Below are positions 34,540-46,079 of a stretch of 64,000 nucleotides of DNA, one piece after another; position 1 is the stretch's first letter, and each line of letters begins with the position of its first letter. This stretch comes from Heligmosomoides polygyrus polygyrus. Taxonomy: Eukaryota; Nematoda; Chromadorea; Rhabditida; Heligmosomidae. Position numbers and translations under genes: made by a program. The DNA is taken from positions 67,924,643 to 67,988,642 of the forward strand of contig OX377202.1 in NCBI GenBank assembly GCA_947396885.1, read 5' to 3'. The notes below the pieces were generated by a model. It saw only the letters and a list, made by a program, of their open reading frames with translations. It had not been told where the DNA came from and made no database searches.

Positions 34540-35044
34540 TGAAAAGTTGATGTATCACTGACTGCGCCCTGGCTACTATCCGCTGACAGTGGACATTAAA
34601 GCAGAGTTTCCTGTTTATCAAGAACCTAAGGTCATTTAAATATTTCATCAACCTCTTCTGTGGTCGTGCCGTCAATACGACAATCAAAGGGCGGAAGGTT
34701 AGCCCCAATACGCAGTAGCTTAGACTTTTCCTTTGATAAGGGTAAACTCCAGTCTTCCGACCATTTTTGGACTAGCGAGATGGACCGCTGTAATATATCA
34801 CAATCACTGGAACAATTAATGTTATGGTAGAGCTTGATGTCATCAGCGAAAGTAACGCAATTAACACCAGAAGATGTGATAAGGGAAGGAAGTCTAAATG
34901 TATAAATGTTAACGAGAACCGTAGATAATACGCCGCTCTGGGGGCACCACATAGAAGGGATCGTGGAATGGAAAACGAGTTGTTGACTCTAACGACTATA
35001 GGCCAAACAGAGATGAACTCCTTTAACCAGGCTACTATCACCTG
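34540..35044 (-). mobile_element. CR1-like LINE copy A, middle piece (RT core)
   Basis: Minus-strand frames at 35,050-34,632 encode VAWLKEF, then, after a frameshift, QSGVLS and FADDIKLY, followed by SLVQKWSEDWSLPLSKEKSK and RIDGTTTEEVD, which are RT motifs of CR1-like LINEs. It is cut on one side by the RTE (35,045) and on the other by the BEL element's target duplication (34,535-34,539). Confidence 0.8.
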
Positions 35045-37520
35045 TATCACATGTTGTCCCGTTGATCATCGAGTTGCCTGAGCGGCCGCCAGCAGTGCCT
35101 CCATTCATCCCCTTTGGGTGTGATAGTGCTCCAATGGATCCTCCTTTTTCGAGGGGCACGAAGAGCGTCATATCGGTCGCTCAGGGCTTTCACGAAGAAG
35201 TCCGATCAACGCGACGGTGGGCGCCCTGGTGTTCTTTTGACATCCAATCGGTGACGGCTATCGTCCAGCGGATATCTGCGAAGCGCATTATGTGTCCGGC
35301 TTACCTAATCTTCGACGACTTGGCCCACACGACCGCGTCTCTGATCTTCGAACGTCGGCAAAACTCAGAACTCCGAAGGCCTTCTCTCATTTGCGTGAGT
35401 CGTGTCACTCCAGCGTCGCCCTCTCTATTCCACGTTGCGCGACGCTGATCGCGTGTTCATCCTGCTTTCCTATAGCCCAGGTCTCTAAGGCGTATGTTAG
35501 GGCAGGAAGAACGGTGGAGTCGAATAGGTGGGCACGGAGTTGGACGTTCTTCGTTTTCTTCGCGACTTCTTCGACGCTCTTGAAAGCTCCCCAGGCCGCT
35601 CGTTTCCTCCTGCTCAGCTCCGGTGCTAGGACGTTGGCCATATTGACTTCGCGACCCAGATAGACGTAGCTAGAGCATTCGGAGATGTTCGTTCCGTTGA
35701 GCGAAAATGGGGCATCAGAAACTTGTCCGTTCCTCATGAATATCGTCTTCGTAAGATTCAGCTGCACTCCAACGTTCCCACACGATCGAAGTCGTTCAGC
35801 ATTCGCTCCGTCTGGCTGATTCTATTTAGGATGACTCGAGTGAACAGCTTGTAGACTACCGACAGCAGGCGGATCGGGCGGTAGTTGCCAATGTCGCGCA
35901 CATCTCCCTTCATGTACACCAACACGATCGTGCTGGTCTTCCACTGAGATGGAACCTTGCACTCCGACAGGTAGCGTGTGAAGAGCCGCGCCAGGGTGTT
36001 GATGAGCGCTGGCTGGAGATTCTTCAGGTGTTCGGGTCTGATCCTGTCGGGGCCGAGTGCTGTACGCTTCTTCACCGACGAGATGACTTGTCGGATCTCG
36101 GAAGGGAGAACAGAGGGAACGACGTATCCATCCTGCGGAAGATGGCGTGGAGGTGGACGTGGCTATCGAAGAGATCGGAGTAGAAGTCGTAGATGACCAT
36201 CTCCATGGTCCTTCTGGAAGAGGTGACGGTTCCGTCAGGACGTCCGAGAGCGGCCATCCTTGTCTTGAAGTTGGCGAAGTGCCGGCGGGCATTGCGGATG
36301 CTCAAACCTGCATCTGCTGCTTCAACCAACACTTCTGCCCTTCTCTCCGTGAGATCCCCTTTATCGCCGCTCTGCATAGCTTCGCAAGCTCGGACGTCAG
36401 TTGGTAGTTTCCCGACGCTCGTGCTGCTCCACTCTGGCGTATAAGCTCGAGAGTTTCCGGAGACAGACGTCTCTTGGTGGTCTTCAAGCTCTCGGCTCAC
36501 TTAGCACTATCGCGGAGATGGTGCACGAAGCGGTCGTATTCCTCGTCGATGTTGTCCATGACGGTATTTTCTCAAAGGCCGGCAAGAGAGGTGTAGAGGT
36601 CCCAGTTGATGGTTGTTCTGGGATTCCTCTTCTTGAACTTCGCGGCCTTCTCTCCTTGACGCGAAAAGCGGAACCTCGCGGGAAGGAGGCGGTGGTCCGA
36701 TCCCGTGTAGAACTTGGGGACAATGGAGACATCGGTCAGGCAGTACTTGCCATTGAAGATGATGTGGTCGATCTCGTTGTGGAACTGACCACCAGGGGAT
36801 TCCCAGGTCCATCGTAGGGAGAGAGGCTTCTGGAACTATGAGTTTCCATGGATGGTCTTGGTCGACATGATAAACTCAGACAGCCTTTCACCTTGCTCGT
36901 TCCATTCCATACCGTGGATTCCGGTGTAAAGTTCTTCCGGCGACTTTCATGGCCCGATCTTGGCGTTGAAGTCGCCGACGATCATCTTGTAGAAGGTGAA
37001 GGCTTCGACCTCTTCGTGGTCGTAGTCGGATGTTGGGGCATAGGCGACGAACATAGTCAAAGTTTGTACGGAACCACATCGCTGCAGTCGCGGACGTCCG
37101 ATTCTGGTTGTCAGAGACTCGTACGAATCGATGTTCATGGCCAAGTGCGTGTTGACGAGGACACCAACGCCGCCTACTCCCCTGCTGTCGCATGTTCCGA
37201 GGAACAGTTCTTCTCCGGAGTCGTAGGCGGCGTGTAGGGGGTGGTGTCTTCTCGTCTCGGTCAGTCCGATGACGTCGTACTTGATCTTCCTGGCTTGCAT
37301 CATCAGGTCCTCGACGGATGCTTCCGACGCAAGCGTGCGGGCGTTGTAAGTACAGATCGTCATCCTAGTCCTTCTCAGTTTGCGCAGCCTGGTTAGGCCC
37401 TGAGATTTTAGCAGCCTCTCCGTACTCGTCCTCCCCATCGCTGCAGAAATGGGAGCCCTTTCGGGGTCAGAGGAATGAGGCCCTTTAGTGCTGCTATACT
37501 TGACTGGAGTACACACGGTA
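35045..37520 (-). mobile_element. RTE-type LINE, main body (minus strand)
   Basis: The endonuclease lies at 37,546-36,947 ([42 protein letters not shown]). The linker and reverse transcriptase run through 36,500-35,758 (TALGPDRIRPEHLKN, GNYRPIRLLSVVYKLFTRVI), and the C-terminus is at 35,767-35,045 (YVYLGREVNM, RRKRAAWGAF, LFDSTVLPALTYALETWA, then a tail near TGATACAGGTGATA). The core RT catalytic block between about 35,758 and 35,767 is missing, so this copy is internally deleted as well as frameshifted. It is inserted in CR1-like LINE copy A and is itself interrupted at 37,520 by a foldback element; its 5' end resumes at 40,802. Confidence 0.85.
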
Positions 37521-40500
37521 CAGTACCGTCGGTAAACGTTCGCCAAAACGCGACCGGCGGCGGATTAATCCGCCGTTTCCGCCGCTTTGCCATAACTCCC
37601 TTCAACGTCGATTATATCTAATGAAATGCACATTGTCGGAATCAGAACAGCACGATCTACCTAATATGGTAAAAATCTTGACAAGATTCTAAAATTTTTG
37701 AGTTTGAGATGACCTAGATTAATTGAGCCCGTAACTGTCTTGACCTAACCAACATTCGCGCCTTAGCCTCGTCTAATTATACCCCCTGGCAGGAACGGAT
37801 CTGCCCAGTGAAATTGTAAACTTCTTAAATGCTGACGAAAATGTATTTCATGCCAATTTTAGGTTCTGCCTCATCATGTCGATCCATTTGATATCAAATT
37901 TTCCTGGATTAACTCCATTTACGTCGTTCTGTGCATTCTCAACTGCCGATTTTCCCGCTTTCGCCAATTATTTACGGTCGTACCACTGTTGTTTGAGGGC
38001 CGATTTTTGCTCATCTTTTTGACTATAAGGTGTGGATTGCAAATATAGAATTTGGGTTTACTTTGATCAAAAGTAGGATAGTAATCAGATACCAAAGTGG
38101 CAGTGCATCGAGGTTTCAAGGAGACACGTCCTGCAAAGGCTACTTCACGCGTGTAGATCTCTGTCGCCACGCAGTGGATCAGTATGGAAGCTGAATATGT
38201 GGTCAGACACCATGCAAAGATGCTGCGCCACAAAAATGATAGTGCTGGCAGCTCACGTCTCGCAGTTTCACTCCCTCGAAAACGAGGTTTCGTTCAAATC
38301 CGACATTGAAATTCAGCACTGACGTCTGTCCACACCTCGCGGAAGTGTCTCTACCAGGGTCTTTAGCAAACCCATATTTGCAATATCTTTCAAACAGAAA
38401 ATTCCCCTCGACGTCAATCTCGTTTATTACTGGAGACTGGTTCGATACTTGAGCCCACACTGTTGCTGTAATTGCAGTGACCTGACCAGCCCCACCACGC
38501 ATGTCTATTGGGTATACATCTTTCTTCTCACAATTCACACTAACCCAACTGAGGGTCAGGCCTTAGGTTCGAGAATCAAAGAGGTTGTATTGTGACGTCG
38601 TTTTCTTGGGTGGGGGGAGGGGCGTCGCACTCTCTCTTCGTTTATTGTATTTTTTCATAGTTTCTCCTCTACTTCAAAGAATTCAATTTTTTAAAAATTC
38701 TGGCAGTCTTGAAATCAGCTTGGTCAATTTTCCCAGATTCCATGAGATCAGATGCCCATCAGATGTTATGGACACGACACATTTTTCTACCTGAAGGAGC
38801 GACATCTGCATTCGAAATTGTACTCTATAAAATTTCGACAGTTTCGAAAACTTCGATAATTTCGATATTGCTAGTGATGACTTAAGTGCTTTCCTTACAA
38901 ATGATTTTTGAACTGCTCTTAACACAGTAGAAAATAACAAGCTTCTCGGCCGCAAGCCCCGATATGACCTAGGGGCTCGCCTACAAATTTCTCGTTGTTC
39001 ATGAAAACAAAATTGTTTCTACCTAAAGCAGACGACACATATATAGCTGAAATTTTACCTCAAATAGACTCAAGTTTTGCGTGATATAGATCGAAAAATC
39101 GTGGATTTCTAAGCGATCCTCAATATGATCTGGGGTCTCGATTTTTCTCTATTTGCCTTAAAGTTCCCCAAAAATCGAACACCATTGACCTCATAGAAGC
39201 TCGCTGCATAACGCCTTGATTTTTAATGCTCAAAGCTTTGAAGTTTTTCCTTCGGACATGAGAAAACTGTTACCGTGACAAGTTAATCCTTCGAATAGGA
39301 TCATCGAAGTCAGGGATTGCGATTGTCTGCACTTAAACTGTTATAAATCGGAAAGCTTTGAAAAATCTGAAAAAAACGGTAGCGTGTTGAAAATTGGTGT
39401 TTAAAAATTAGATAGAAAGTGAACTCTGCAACCTGAAAAAGTTTTAAAAGTGGAATCTTCGATATGATTAGGGGTTAGATTTTTGGCCAAAAATCGACCT
39501 AAAGTCGAACCCCCTAATCATATCAAAGTTCGTATCGAAGAAGCTTGTTTTGTTTTACTGTATGATACTTGGCGCTTGAATTTTTGTGGGGTGCAATTTC
39601 GTTTGCTAGTGTTGCTTACAACAGATGGAAGAAAATTATTTCAATCACAAGCCAATCCTTAGGTTTCGACTCGTCATGGATTCGAAGAGCGGTTCAAAAA
39701 GAAATTTGTAAGGAAAACACTCAAGTTATCATTAGCAATTAACATTCGATATTTTATAATAGAGTACAAATGGTCAGTGTGGTAGTGAGAAGAGAGAAGT
39801 TGCGATTGTACGTCCAAAGGACATGCTTGGCGGGGCAGGTCAGGTCACTGCAATTACAGCAACAGTCTGGACTCCAGTATCGGACTTGTCTCACGTAATA
39901 AATTAGGTCGAGAATTTTTTTTTCAAATGATATTGCAAATAAGGACTTTACTAAATGGTAGTAACTCTTCTACGAGGTGTGGACAGACGTTAGTGCTGAA
40001 TTTCAATGTCGGTTTTGAACGAAACTTCGTTTTCGAGGGAGTGAAACTGCGAGACGTCAGCTGCCAGCACTATCATTTTTGTGGCTCAGCATCTTTGCAT
40101 GGTGTCTGACCACATATTCAGCTTCCATACTGATCCACTGCGTGGCGACAGAGATCTACACGCGTGAAGTAGCCTTTGCAGGACGTGTCTCCTTGAAACA
40201 TCGATGCACTGCCACTTTGGTATCTGATTACTATCCTACTTTTGATCAAAGTAAACCCAAATTCTATATTTGCAATCCACACCTTATAGTCAAAAAGATG
40301 AGCAAAAATCGGCCCTCAAACAACAGTGGTACGACCGTAAATAATTGGCGAAAGCGGGAAAATCGGCAGTTGAGAATGCACAGAACGACGTAAATGGAGT
40401 TAATCCAGGAAAATTTGATATCAAATGGATCGACATGATGAGGCAGAACCTAAAATTGGCATGAAATACATTTTCGTCAGCGTTTAAATATTTTAAAATT

Positions 40501-40801
40501 TCACTGGGCAGATCCATTCCTGCCAGGGGGCATAATTAGGCAAGAGTCGCATTAGGTAAGGCGCGAATGTTGGTTAGGTCAAGACAATTACGGGCTCAAT
40601 TAATCTAGGTCATCTCAAACTCAAAAATTTTAGAATCTTGTCAAGATTTTTACCATATTAGGTAGATCATGTTGTTCTGATTCCAACAATGTGCATTTCA
40701 TTAGATATAATCGACGTTGAAGGGAGTTATGGCAAAGCGGCGGAAACGGCGGATTAATCCGCCGCCGGCCGCGTTTTGGCGAACGTTTACCGACGGTACT
40801 G
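37521..40801. mobile_element. 3.3-kb foldback transposon with about 1-kb inverted arms, TA flanks
   Basis: Terminal sequence CAGTACCGTCGGTAAACG at 37,521 is repeated inverted at 40,801, with TA on both outer sides (37,519-20 and 40,802-03), as in Tc1/mariner-superfamily insertions. The left arm runs 37,521 to about 38,510 and the right about 39,826-40,801. Each arm carries the same 104-codon open frame pointing towards the outer end (38,233-37,919 minus; 40,079-40,393 plus). In the left arm only, an additional 112-codon frame precedes it (38,538-38,203). The 1.3-kb centre has no transposase-like ORF. It is inserted in the RTE LINE. Confidence 0.8.
37919..38538 (-). CDS. coding-looking sequence in left arm of foldback element
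   Basis: Two overlapping minus-strand frames, 38,538-38,203 (TITATVWAQ-like start, cysteine-containing, ends HFCGAASLHGV) and 38,233-37,919 (CLTTYSASILIHC, ending NWRKRENRQLRMHRTT). The second frame is kept almost unchanged in the right arm, the first is degraded there. I do not recognise either. It could be a captured host exon or the remnant of an element protein. Confidence 0.35.
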
Positions 40802-41228
40802 TAGCTAGTCAAGCTTTGTCGTGCGGGCGAAGAACTCCGGGCAGCCAGCCACACTGCCCGAAGGGGGGTCGAGACTTAAGGCGCCTCGAATCGCCTTACA
40901 TGCACTCGCAGTCTACCGAGTGCAAGCTTTTGGGCGAGCCGACACAGTTACAATCCTCACAGGCGCAATCACATCCGCGCACACTGTGAACATGCCGCTC
41001 CCATGCACAAGGAACGTGCCGACCCGACACAGTAGGAGCAAGGAGTTCATCCCCTGGATCCTACATGCGTCTTTGGGCAGTACAAGGTCGCATTTGGTTC
41101 GCATTTCGTCCTCTATACACCACCCTGGGACACGCCACGTGGAGCTGCGAGAAGCGAACCGAGATCCTTCATGACAAGAGAGCCCGAAGGCTCTCTATCG
41201 AGGAAGATCCGCGGATGTATTCCAATAA
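40802..41228 (-). mobile_element. RTE-type LINE, 5' end beyond the foldback insertion
   Basis: Reads as untranslated or weakly coding 5' sequence of the RTE. It lies between the right TA of the foldback element and the point where the CR1-like LINE resumes (near 41,229). The assignment rests on position: removing 37,521-40,801 joins it to the RTE body. Confidence 0.55.
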
Positions 41229-42802
41229 TGACAAGTTTTTGAATTAGCTTGGATTGCGAGACTCTATCAACACACTGACCTTTATCAAGAGAGGAGGTCC
41301 AGTCATTAAGAGATTGAAGCATGGCAATGATAGTTGACTTGCCTTGATATTACGGAGTGCTCTTACAGAGTGATGTTGATTCAGGATGAAGTTCCTTAGA
41401 ATCTTCTCGAGAAGACGGGCGAACATTGAAGTAGTACTTATTGGTCTATAGTTACCAACTTATGATAAAGGGACCTTTTTCGGAACCGGGGTAACAAGGG
41501 ACAGTTTCCATCTTCCAGGGACCTCATCTCGCACAAAACTCAAGTTGAAGATGTGCTCCAGAGGGGTAGCTGTAATATGAGCAACGTTTTTCAGAAAACT
41601 TAAGGGAATTCCATCAGGTGCCAAAGAATACGACGGTGGTCATCTTGAAAGACAGTCATAAATTTCTTCAACGTGGAACCAAGCTGAATCAGCCGTCGTT
41701 GGAAACTGCTGCTCCCTTGATACTTTAGGTTCAGAATCAGGTAAGAACGATTACGCAAACGTATTTGCCAATAGCTCAGCTCTACCACAATCGGTTCTAA
41801 TTACGGTTCCGTCCTCAGTTACGAGCGTAGTTAGGAAAGCCTAGAACGCAGTCTAGAGTTCAACAGCTTATAAAAAGCGAACTTTGCCTTTGACTGAATT
41901 ACTTTGCTTTCAACGGCGCAATTATATTTACAATAGCTTGTGTAAGAATTTACTGTTAAGTTGTTTGTAAATCATCCACTGCTCATCGGTTTCATATTTC
42001 GTCGCCATATCCCACGCTATTGCCTTTCTCTTCAACAGGAGACTAAGATACTGAGGCAGGTGAGCACGACGAACCACTATCCATGAAGGGTACAAATAGA
42101 TCGATACAATGGGACAGTATGGCAATAAATAATTTTTCACCTATCGTTTCAAATGAATTAAAGGAGCCGAAACAATCTACGTTTATTAAATCGTTTCGGG
42201 TGGCACTGAAATTCGCTGCTTTATTCGCTGCTTTATTCATTACTTTCTTCACTGCTTTTTTGCTGGTAAGAAGATCGAGTATGTTGCAACCGAGGCTTTG
42301 TTCAGTAACAAACTGACAGAGAATGCGATTTTCCTAATTCAAGGAAAGTTTTAGATTGACAAGAACAAGCATTTGGTTAAGTTGCAGACCAGGTAATATC
42401 TGGAAGATTGAAATCACCCATAACAATGGAGGGATGTTCGCAAGAAATAACATCGCTAATTGCTTTGATCATTTGTGTTGTCATAGCAGAAGGACAAGAC
42501 GGTGCTCTGTAAAGGACTAAAATGCGGATAGTAGCTGCACACACCGTGACATCATAACAAAGAATTTCATAGCCATTAGGAACGGACTGCTGGAATATTA
42601 ACAAGGGCAGAAGCGCTTTCTTCAGAAAACAGGCTATTCCATCACCTTTTTTACCTCGATGGTCGCAACGGAAAACCTGGAACTGGTTTCATCGTCCACC
42701 AAGCACGCAGTCAACGTTAAAGGTACGAGAAAGCTAGGTCTCAGTCAAAGCAATAATGTCAAAGGACCTCGTTTCCAAAACAGACTTAAAATTTGTAAGC
42801 AC

Positions 42803-42866
42803 TGGTCAAAAACATTGAATATTCACACCTGGAAGCCGGCGATGCTTTACTTGTTTAAAGAGTTAG
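42803..42866. repeat. direct repeat of about 64 bp, left copy
   Basis: TGGTCAAAAACATTGAATAT through TTTAAAGAGTTAGA. A near-identical copy is at 44,381-44,445; together they bracket a 1.5-kb insertion in the CR1-like LINE copy A. Confidence 0.85.
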
Positions 42867-44380
42867 ATGGACACCAGGTGTGTGCGTAAATGAAATCCGA
42901 AACTTTGTGAATCGTAAATCATAAGGGGTGCCTAGCTTATAGTGCATCCAATTTCCTTGTTTTTTTCTATTATGTTAAAGCTAACCGAAGCTATACATGT
43001 TTTGCTGAGACGTTTTTAGCTTGAGCTGGACACTTTTATAATTAAGGCGGAAGCCATTAAATGCAACTAGCACCTTTCAAATGAAGCTGGACAACATTTT
43101 GGAGAACCAAAATAAACGGCTTGTTCAAAAACGCTATCTTAAATAGCGCCTATATACACGGGGCCCAAGTAAAAAGCTTACGCTGCTTGGACTATCAAAA
43201 ACGTTTATCATTCTACTAGCCTTTGGCTTGAATAGAAAACTATGAATTGGAAATGAAAAAAAAGTGAATTGGTACCTGATTTGCTGGGAAGGATAAAACA
43301 CTGACCACTACATCGGCTGGACACCGCAATTCATTCTATAGGGCAAACTCACACTCAAATGACCTCTACGATATCCCATAGAGGTAGAGCGAATGGATGG
43401 CGCATCTCAAACAGGGGCTGATTAACGTCATGCTTTGTCCTTCATCATTTTTGAAGGCATCCACAACTTCTGGAAAGAAAGAACTTCGTTCGACGATTCC
43501 AGCCAATTGTGTTCGGTATTTTCTTCGCACCCAGGTTTGCTTGCACTGGTTAGATTTCGGAAACTCCAAAACATTGGATTACTAATGAATGACTGCTTGC
43601 ATTCGTTAGTCCTGCTCTCCACCACCTTTGTAACAAACGCTATCGTATCTCTTGTCCAGTCTGCAGCATTCTGAACGGATCGCATAGAACGAAAGCAAAA
43701 GCCCCGATCAAACCACTGAAAACGACCAGAAGTATCAAACATTTTCACTTCTATCACGAAAATGTCAGACATTTTGCTTAAGGAGCACCTCATATGTAAA
43801 TGCACTCCGCGCCGTGACGTGCGGTGATAGTCACTATTACATGTATTTCTCTTGGCGCTTTTCTAGTCCATCCTATACCATGTTGTAGTTCCATTGATGT
43901 TTACTGGTGCTCGTTATTCTATGTTCTGGGTTTTTTTAGTGTTTTGTTTTGCGTTCAGTTTTTGATTCGCGATCTACCTATCTATGATCTACGCCTCCAA
44001 AGATAAAGGTAGTCAGATCGAAACAGGAGTGCTTTACTCTTTCGAACAGTTCTGCAGTTATTCCAAAGCCTCCAATCAAGTCCAATATTCCTTGATGGCT
44101 CTGCGAGTTCTACTCGTGTGCACCGGAAAGAGTCGTCTATGTGGTGAACAATTGGTGAAAAAGTTACAAGTGGACTAGGCGGTAGTTGCAGCATAGAATA
44201 TGGCACAGCAGGTGATCATCTTATTCCAGTACATGGAGAATTTTCATGTTTTTCTGTGGATTGGAACGAAATGCCATTCGAATGTGAGATGTTGTGCCTG
44301 AGTGTGACCAGAAAGGCTAGCCCAGTTCCATTGCCAGGAATTAACTAGAGCGGCCTATCCACAATGCTGCGTTCGGATGT
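42867..44380. other. 1.5-kb unidentified insertion inside CR1-like LINE copy A
   Basis: No terminal inverted repeats or known coding domain recognised. A minus-strand frame of 125 codons (43,428-43,805) has no motif I can name. It is bracketed by the 64-bp direct repeats. Confidence 0.45.
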
Positions 44381-44445
44381 TGGTCAAAAAACATTGAATA
44401 TTCACACCTGGAAGCCGGCGATGCTTTACTTGTTTAACGAGTTAG
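44381..44445. repeat. direct repeat of about 64 bp, right copy
   Basis: Differs from the left copy by one A insertion and a few substitutions. Confidence 0.85.
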
Positions 44446-44810
44446 GTAGCCTTAAAGTGCCTCAAACGAGGGGCCCGACGAAATATCAACTTGGCAAAGA
44501 ACGAAGCAGTTAAAACAACTTTGATGAGTCTTGGGCGGTTAGCATTAAAACCGCCAAGACGATAAACGGATAACGTAGAACAATCGATTGATAAGAAGTC
44601 TATGATTTCACGGACGGCATCGAAATTGTGAAGAACGCGAACAGAGGAGTGTTCTGCTTGGTTTTCGCCCAAACCGGCAATCACAACACTTCGTCTACGA
44701 TCTATCTCCTCAAACGACTGGATAGAACTGGAAGGAGAAGAGGCAGAGTTATTGGTATCCATATCCTGGCTAGAAGTTAGGGATGGAGGAAAGCATGAAC
44801 CCAAAGAATT

Positions 44811-46079
44811 AGATAGTTCGGCCTTGTTCTTCTTCCCCCGTCTAAGGTAATTCTGTGCCGTTCATTCTCTGTCGCCAATAAAGTTTCAATTTTTTCCGCG
44901 TTGTGTCTGTGCTAGTACTCGGCGGGGGCAGACATAACTCCAACGCCGTGCGCGAACCCCCCTGGCGTCGCGCACGGTTTGTGACGAAATTGGACGAGTT
45001 GTCGCGGTCCGATGCGTCCGACGGCGTCCGACGCTTCCAACGGGGACATGCGGCATGCCTTTGCCTTATTTCATTGGAGATGGTATATGAATGTGGTTTC
45101 AATAGGGCGATCAGCTACAGTTTATACAGGAATCTTGGTCAGGTGGATGGTTTCTAGCGTCAGTATTTGCCATCTACAACTTCTTCCGTCTTCCGTTACC
45201 CGTGATTGTGGTTATATACTACGGATAAAGGTCACTATCACCCACTCTGGGATCAATTGTCCTTCTGCAGACTGTTGCCTACCACATTCTATGGGATCTG
45301 AAGATCCTTGCTAGAAATGTGGTCTGGGAGCTTGAACACTGACCATGAGAACATTTCGTGCTCCGCGGCTAACCATGCGTCACCGAGCGCCGCGAAGTCG
45401 CTTCGGGGCTAGCGCGCGACGTCGCGTTGGAGTTAGGTCCTGGGGCCGGATTCATCAACGACTAACCCGCGGGTATAAGGGGTAGAGATACCCACAATGA
45501 AGCCTGCGTCTCTGACTCTTGCTTTATCTCTGCCTGACTCTTATCTCTACCCCTTATCACCCGCATACCCACGGGTTAATTGTTGATGAATCCGGCCTCT
45601 GGAGTCAGTACTCGGTGAACCCGTGGAGAACTTGACCGTGAGAGCCCGCGTGATATTACATATATAAATATAATAAATGAATCTACCACCATCCTCGGAT
45701 ACGTAACATTTTGTTTCACTTTTCCTTCGCTCCCACCATAGTCTATGTCGTTGGACTGACGATTTTTAAATCACTCTATCATGAATTCGTAGTTGCTCTT
45801 CCATGAACTCATTGTATTATGATTTCTTTCCGATGTAATGACTGCTCACAGCTGTTGAAGTTTTTATTCGAAATGACAATAAATAAATAAGTTATAGTAC
45901 AGCTTGTCGCTTCTCTTAAATTTACAACTAGAAGACTAGAATAATGAACCTCGTAGCAAAGATCACGTCGGATGCTAACAAATGAGGATCGCTCACGGCA
46001 CTTCATACCAGATGATTCTCCGAATGCATAGACATGGAAAAGAACAGAGTACTGCCGCTTGATGTCTCTATTCGAAACG
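44811..46079. other. intergenic stretch 3' of the TMCO4 gene
   Basis: No gene seen. It contains a 154-bp MITE at 45,444-45,597 and an AATAAATAAATAAG string near 45,880 on the plus strand. Confidence 0.5.
45444..45597. mobile_element. 154-bp palindromic MITE
   Basis: Terminal inverted repeats GGCCGGATTCATCAAC and, further in, CCGCGGGTATAAGGGGTAGA with their complements at the right end. A similar terminus occurs at 17,010. Confidence 0.85.

Larger units (their letters stand above)
41229..44810 (-). mobile_element. CR1-like LINE copy A, 5' piece (outer element of the nest)
   Basis: On the minus strand, an ORF1-like frame lies at 44,804-44,442 (RRRSVVIAGL, SVYRLGGF, NRPRLIKVVL, RRAPRLRHF). The endonuclease is at about 42,850-42,377 (VLYRAPSC, CEHPSIVMGDFNLPDITW) and the N-terminal RT part runs down to 41,230, ending at a reading of LVIIGIHPRI. 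The corresponding next residues (VAWLKEF) are found at 35,044, on the far side of the RTE element. A 1.5-kb segment of unknown nature (42,867-44,380), bracketed by about 64-bp direct repeats, splits ORF1 from the endonuclease. Frames are broken by stops, so the element is inactive. Confidence 0.75.

Noticed and set aside
38520..39825. Transposase in the centre of the 3.3-kb foldback
   Set aside because: No frame above about 90 codons and no catalytic motif.
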